Shown here piece after piece: positions 58,316 through 64,000 of a stretch of 64,000 nt of DNA. The stretch comes from Coix lacryma-jobi var. lacryma-jobi. Lineage: Eukaryota; Streptophyta; Magnoliopsida; Poales; Poaceae. Where the stretch lies: positions 152,526,305 to 152,590,304 of the forward strand of contig CM019824.1 in assembly GCA_009763385.1 (NCBI GenBank). The letters are read 5' to 3'. The translations under genes and the position numbers were made by a program. Every line of letters begins with the position of its first letter. Position 1 is the stretch's first letter. Below the pieces are notes generated by a model. It searched no databases. It was not told the DNA's origin and saw nothing but the letters and a program-made list of their open reading frames with translations.

Positions 58316-60800
58316 ACAGGTTTACAGAAGGAGGCAATATCAGTGCAGATGGAGTAGGGCGCATAAGTTCTCAAGACGGCGGCTCTTCACTTTCATTGGA
58401 AAGACTGGATGAATGGAGGCGACGATAGGATGGCGATCGTGTGAAAGAGAGTTTGGTGCTGAAAGTGTGTATCAAAGCAAACTTGTATGAGGTCCATTTT
58501 GCCGATCTAGGCATGTAATAAACTAGTAGAAAGTAATAGTTCTGGATAACGCTTTAAACACTTAGTTTGCCAGCGGTAGCTATTCTTTTGATAAGACGCG
58601 GTAGTGCTGATTGGATGAACCCTCTGTGTTCTTTCCGATGTGGCTTTTTGATGTACATAGGGTTGAGGATTTTGTTATAATAAACTTCCGTAATTTTGTT
58701 GCTTTAAGTAATGAAATTCGGCTTTGCCGTGGTGGAAAAATATACTATATACATGAGGCCATCCGTGAGATAGCATTACTGCCTAACGTATCAGCAAATG
58801 TCTAACGTGGGTGTGTAGCTATTGTCAAAAAAACGTGGGTGTGTAGCAGACGCCCCCTGCATGCATATTTTGAAAAGGAAGGAGCTAGTTGTGAAAATAC
58901 ATTATATTATATGTTTTCGTTAAGCTTGTTTGTGTTTCATACGAAAAAGGCATATGGACATGCATGCTTTGATTAGACCGTTCATAATTCACGGACAGAG
59001 TACCCCTAGGGTCCCTAACTACACCGATCCTATAGCTTCACGCCGTCGCAATCGTCCCATCTATACGGCACGAATACGGATACGGATACGGATACGTATA
59101 TCCCATATCGGCTGGATACAAATACGTCAGTTTTTTTAACAAACTAATGGTATAATGGTATATCGAAGTATCAGATACGGATACGTGGATACGTATCGGA
59201 TACGACATATGAGGTTATATTAAAGTATCGGGGTAATTTAGCTCCCCATGTTTAAATAACGATTGTTTTTTATTATTAAGTTTGACTAGATTTATTAAAG
59301 ATACACATAACATTTATATCTCTAAATAAAGTTGTTATAAAAAATCAATTCAATGATCTATGACTTATTTATTTTCGCTGTGCGCTATCGCGGATGCGCG
59401 ATTGAGGGAACGCGGGTAGGCGGCCGCGTTTTGCGAATCGCAGGCCGCAGTTAATTTTCGGCGATTTGCGGGCGTGAGCGATGAGCCGTCACGGACGCAA
59501 CATAGGGCGTTCGGCGGGATTCTCCGCGATGGGCCACCGCGAACGCTAGTTTGAACGAAAACAAACAGGACCCTATACTAGTATCTTATGATATTAATTT
59601 ATATCATAAACTATAATATATATATATATAATTAAAGTTATTTCTGGAGAAGCATAAACGATAACTTTATCTAGGGTCCTCTGAGGAACTAGACTAAACT
59701 TTCCGAGTATCTATTCCACACGTACAAAATCTTTGCATCTCGTAGCTAGGTAGATCGGGCCTGAAATTTATTCGATCATATTCACATCCGGTGTACAGGC
59801 TGCCGGTGCCCGGTGCACGGTTGCAGGCTAGTAGTAGACGGCTAGAGAGAGGGATTTTCCGGCGCAATATAATCGCGATTTATTTGTGGGAAGTAGGGAG
59901 CCGTACCGTACGTGTACCATACTACGACGACGAACAGAACAGTCCTCTCCATCTCGCCCAGTCGGACAGAGGTGTGCGGGCATGAAGGAGACAGTTGGGA
60001 TCAAATCCATCCGCGGACCGAGAGGCGGGTATGGGATTTCCAGGATTAATTAATGGTGGCATCAGCGAAATCGTGGACCACGGCCTATGGCCATCGTGCT
60101 AGAGAGGAGAGAAGAGACGAAGAGTCTCATTATTATTTACTACTACTCGTATCTTATTAAAACACTACTATAAGCAGTGTCATATTAGTATTACTACTAA
60201 AATAAATCAATTTTCAAATTCTCTTTAAGTGATTTGTTTTCAAATTTAACTAACTTTATAAAAAAAATAAACGTCCATACTATATATTAAATAAGTAGAC
60301 CGTAAAATACATCTTTTGGTATATCTAATAATACTAATTTTATAAAGTAAGTACTGTCGTTATTTTTTATAAGAAATAGTCAACTTTATAAAAGTTTGAT
60401 TTTAGATTATTTTATAAATTAAGACTTTGTTTGTTTGAGCTACTCTACCAGCTTTAATTCATAGAAATCAGTTGTGGAACAACGTTTTTTTATAAGAAAT
60501 TAGTTGTACGAATCAGTAGAACCGATTTATAGCTTAAGCGGTTGATTCTTGCGACTGTTTTTAAAAGAAAAATACCATTCTACGGTTGATTTATACGAAT
60601 CAAAGCAAGTAGAGTAGCTCCATTAAAGCAAGCAAAGCAGCTCAAGCGAACCAAGTACGAGTTAGTCGAACCGGCTTATAGCTCAAGAAACTCATTCGTA
60701 CGACTGTTTTTAGAGAAAAATACCGTTGTACGGTTAATTTATATGATTAAAATAAGCAGAGTAGCTCTATTGAAGCAAACAGAGTAGCTGAAGCTAACGA
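58316..60800. other. Intergenic region upstream of the RSS3-like gene
   Basis: No gene seen. It holds GGATAC repeats at 59070-59215 (in two groups), a GC-rich block of GCG-rich words at 59400-59560, and an AT dinucleotide run near 59618. Two imperfect direct repeats of about 160 bp lie at roughly 60480-60640 and 60660-60800 (core GACTGTTTTTA...AAAAATACC). Confidence 0.5.
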
Positions 60801-60807
60801 AGTCCGA

Positions 60808-61170
60808 GGGGGGGGGGGGGGGGGGGTGTGTGTAGTGAGCGAGGGAGTAGTATAGATTTTGGGCAGGTGTGGCTTTCTCATTCGGCGGTGGCCGGGCCTC
60901 ACAAGAAGTCACAGCCATACAGAGAGATCACAAACACAGACACACAGAAGCGAGCCAAGCAATACTGCTTTGCTCCTCCAGTATTCTCTGCTTGTGAGCT
61001 CAGAGCGGGAGCTTGGCTTGGCTAGTCAGCGGCCATAGTACCGGCTGCGCACCGTGCAAGCAAAGCAAGCAGCCAGTCCGAGTGAGCCAGCCGCGGCGAC
61101 GACCGATCGTCAAGCTCGATCGCCTTGGCCGGCGGCCGGCCGAGCCACAGCAGAGCTGCGACTGCGAGCG
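60808..61170 (+). promoter_or_regulatory. Proximal upstream and leader region of the RSS3-like gene
   Basis: Opens with a run of 19 G at 60808-60826. There is no strong TATA box; TATAGATT at about 60852 is the nearest candidate. No ATG occurs between about 60840 and the start codon, so no upstream ORF. The start context is GCGATGG with G at -3 and +4, favourable for plants. Confidence 0.5.
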
Positions 61171-63651
61171 ATGGAGGAGCAGCTGGGCCCGGTGGCGGTG
61201 ACGCACCTGCTGCAGCACACGCTGCGGAGCCTCTGCACCGGCGGCGACGCCCCTGCCCCGCAGTGGGTCTACGCCGTCTTCTGGCGCATCCTGCCCCGGA
61301 ACTACCCGCCCCCCAAGTGCGTGCAGCGCAGTGAGCAGCTCTCTGCTTCTCAGCTCGCCAGCTCTCTCCTCCTTCTTCCTGCTACATACCTCATCACCAG
61401 CTGCTGCTAATGCGCATTCCAATCGCAACTGTGTCTTCTTCTTCTTGTTCTTCCCTAATACTAACACGGTGTTTCCTCGCTGATCGACTGGCTGTGGCCG
61501 GCCGGGCGCTTAACACCAACCTGCTTAATTAACCTGATCAGATGGGATCTCCCTGGCGCGGCGTACGACAGGACCAGAGGGAACAGGAGGAACTGGTACA
61601 GGCTTCTAGTTCTAGCTAGCTGGCTGCACACACAGCACAGAGCACACTCATCGACTGCATATACATACTATGCTTCTTCCTTTGTGGTTCTGTGCATGCT
61701 GCATGTCTTCTTCAATCGAGTCCCCGTCCCATGTGTGAATGCTCCTCGGTGTGTGCGTTTCTTCATAGGATCCTGGCGTGGGAGGACGGCTTCTGCAACT
61801 TCGCGGCGGCCAACAGCTCTGCCGCGTGCGGCCAAGAGGGGGCAGCGGCAGCTGCGGCGGTTGCATATGCCGGGGACTGTGAGGCAGCTGTGCAGGATGC
61901 GGCGAAGCACCAGCACCAGCAGCCGCAGCCGCAGGGCCTGCAGCCTGAGCTGTTCTTCAAGATGTCCCATGACATCTACAACTACGGCGAAGGGTAGGTG
62001 GCTGACTAGTCCACAGTTCACTCACCATGCATATGCATGATTAGCTAGGGAGCCGCCGGGTTAACCCTCCGTGCTAATGATGGCGCCGGGGCGGGGCGGG
62101 GGCCCTCCCTCCCCTGCTGTTCTTGGTGCGGTTTCCTTTCCCTGCTGCAGTCTGATAGGGAAAGTGGCGGCAGACCACAGCCACAAGTGGGTGTTCAAGG
62201 AGCCCCAGGAGCACGAGATCAACCTCATCTCCTCCTGGAGCAACCCTGCCGACTCCGTAAGAACCACCCCCTAACCCTCGATATCTCTATCCATCTTCTG
62301 CACAAACTGTCGTTAATGTTACCTCAAGCTAAGCATCGTCATCGAGCGATGCGATGCGATGGCGCTGCTAATCTGTGAGCCATATGGATGGATCGGCCAT
62401 GTTCTTTTGCAGCATCCGAGGACGTGGGAGGCGCAGTTCCAGTCCGGCATCCAGGTGCACACTTTTAGGCCTTGACAAATCGCAATCCGGCCCCCTTTTG
62501 ATCAGAGGCAGCAGCTAGAGCTAGCTAGCTAGTACTCCGTATAGCTCTGTGGCCTACCTGTGCATGGCAGCCACGGCTACCTCGCCAAGACATGGCCAGC
62601 TAGCTGACGCTGACGCTGCCATGCCAATGTTGCGCTGCGTCGGCTTTTCTTTTCTTTTCTTTTTTCCCGTCTCGCTCATTCCTCGCTTTGCTCTGCACTT
62701 GTGCAGACCATCGCCCTGATCGCCGTCAGGGAGGGCGTCGTGCAGCTCGGCTCCATGAAAAAGGTGCGCTACTCCCAGCTAGTCTCAGCTACTGCTCACC
62801 GGTCGTTCTCTGCACTCCGATTTCCCGCAAGAACCCATGGTCCGACCGTCCGAGGCACCATGTGCATGCTATAGAGCAATACAATGCGCAGTAGCGTTGT
62901 ACTAGTAGTACTCAGTACAGTACAGTATTGTTGTTGTTTTGTGTGTGTGTGTGTGTGTGTGATGATAGCGGCGTTTCACCATTGCGGCGCGCGGCCGTGC
63001 ATGCAATGCAATGCAAATGCAGCTGCCGGCGTGCACGCCGCTCGCTCGAGTCGCTAGCTAGCTATATGCTGACGCTGACACGGCATGCAGGTGGCGGAGG
63101 ACCTCAGCTACGTCGTGATGCTGCGCCGCAAGTTCGGGTACCTGGAGAGCATCCCGGGGGTGCTGCTCCCGCACCCGTCGTCGGCCGGCGTGTTCCCGGG
63201 CGGCGGGTGCGTGGGCCCCCCGCCGGACCTCGCTGCAGCGGCGTGGCCGGGCATGATGCCACCGCCGACCGTCGGGCAGCCGCTGGACCTCTACGACCCC
63301 TACGGCGGCGCCGCGGTGGCCGGCGGCGGGCCAGGCGCTGCGGCCGCCGCCGCGGCGTCCATGCACATCATGCCGTCGATGAGCAGCCTCGAGGCGCTGC
63401 TCTCCAAGCTGCCCTCGGTCGTGCCGGCCCCGCAGCCGCCAGCCGGACCCGTGCCCGGCGTGTCGCCGCCGGCGGCCAAGGAGGAAGACGACGATTACGC
63501 GCAGCAGTGCCATGACATGGACGTCGCGGCGGCGAGCAACGGCGCAGGCGCGGTGGGAGAGAGCACGAGCACCAGCGCCGCCGCTACCGCGCCGATGTCG
63601 TCCTACTTTGTCAACGTCGGCAGTAGTAGCAACCCCGGCGAGGGGTTTTAG
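61171..63651 (+). CDS. bHLH-MYC_N domain protein, RSS3/WNK-related type
   Basis: Seven coding exons: 61171-61316, 61542-61595, 61769-61993, 62151-62256, 62413-62454, 62707-62763 and 63091-63651. All introns are GT..AG and phases fit throughout, giving 396 residues. The N-terminal 230 residues match the MYC-N type domain of the RICE SALT SENSITIVE 3 / WNK-related plant family: WVYAVFWRILPRNY, ILAWEDGFCNF, MSHDIYNYGEG, KWVFKEPQE, FQSGIQTIALIAV, VVQLGSMKKV, LRRKFGYLESIPG. An Ala/Gln-rich insert of about 50 residues separates ILAWEDGFCNF from ELFFKMSH. The C-terminal third is Gly/Ala/Pro-rich with one amphipathic motif, SSLEALLSKLP. No bHLH follows, so it probably does not bind DNA itself; known RSS3 bridges JAZ repressors and bHLH factors in the nucleus, and a similar role here is inferred. 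Exons 2 and 5 (54 and 42 nt) are very short. Frame, splice sites and domain order look intact. Confidence 0.93.
62935..62961. repeat. GT microsatellite in intron 6
   Basis: About eleven GT units within the sixth intron of the RSS3-like gene. Likely polymorphic. Confidence 0.85.
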
Positions 63652-64000
63652 TTTTAGCTCGATCGTCGTCGTGGCAGCCCGGCGGCCGTCTGCTCGATCG
63701 TCTCGTCTGGTGGTGGCAATGGCGTGGCTGTTGCTGATGTCTCTAGGGCGAAATCAATCAATCTCGTATATCGATCATTATTAGTTGCCATCGCTACTCA
63801 TATGCTAATGTAGTTAACCCAATGATTTGGCAATGTTGCCATCGCTATATATCATTATTAGTCACTTGTAGCTCGATCTTCTGTTCATGCTACCAACTGA
63901 ACTGATCGACGACCCTCTGGCCATCATGCATTAGGTCAGATTCGAGATGACACCTGATGTGGACGGAGCACGCACCACACGGCGAGCATGCCATGCCATG
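63652..64000 (+). other. 3' flank of the RSS3-like gene
   Basis: Probably includes the 3' UTR. No AATAAA is seen; weak candidates are AATCAAT (about 63753) and AATGAT (about 63820). Nothing else recognised. Confidence 0.5.

Noticed and set aside
62928..63515. ORF of 195 residues and minus-strand ORF of 151 residues over the last exon
   Set aside because: Arg/Ala/Gly-rich frame shadows of the GC-rich exon 7. The spliced frame carries the conserved domain.

Overview
This is plant nuclear DNA, most likely from a grass of the panicoid/Andropogoneae type. I base that on the Sirevirus-like Ty1/copia and Tat-like Ty3/gypsy elements, the Tourist-like and Mutator-like transposons, and one GC-rich spliced gene at the right end. 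The species cannot be fixed from the sequence alone. About 50 kb on the left is a nest of LTR retrotransposons. The next 10 kb is mixed transposon debris. The last 3 kb hold the only convincing host gene.

Layout of the nest. The oldest layer is a plus-strand Sirevirus-like copia family (called C here) arranged as a tandem array sharing one LTR. It runs: copy C1 (13884-22143, gag, pol and a third ORF), LTR (22170-23783), copy C2 (23838-33759), LTR (33760-34253 continued at 49340-50712). C1 gag is interrupted on its left by a gypsy element D1 (internal region to 12507, 3' LTR 12508-13883). A minus-strand copia element A (1 to about 10390) lies in D1, and A itself contains a gypsy LTR insertion D2 (3638-5188, target duplication CCGGA). 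C2 integrase is interrupted by a solo LTR D3 (27337-28657, target duplication GTCAT). The right C LTR is split by a minus-strand gypsy element E (34254-49339, target duplication CGGTA). E carries a minus-strand copia array B: 5' LTR, gag-only body, LTR, second gag copy. The missing left ends of A, D1 and C1 should lie just outside the window, in nested order.

Notable content. The C family carries an extra ORF downstream of pol with what looks like its own promoter. Its TATA box is preceded by the same palindromic words that fill the C LTR upstream of the LTR TATA box. Families A and B have a tandem series of hairpins in U3 whose stem sequences change from unit to unit while pairing is kept. 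Each family has its own short GC-rich palindromic word. Family B has lost nearly all of pol but keeps long intact gag ORFs, and its 3' non-coding region repeats a primer-binding-site-like motif six times.

Right part. 50713-60800 holds a CACTA-like fragment rich in hairpins, a tRNA-like sequence with Pol III A and B boxes, a MITE split by a Mutator-like element, a second small Mutator-like MITE, LTR fragments and a LINE 3' end. The gene at 61171-63651 has seven coding exons giving 396 residues with a bHLH-MYC_N type N-terminal domain and no bHLH, as in the RSS3/WNK-related family of transcriptional co-regulators.
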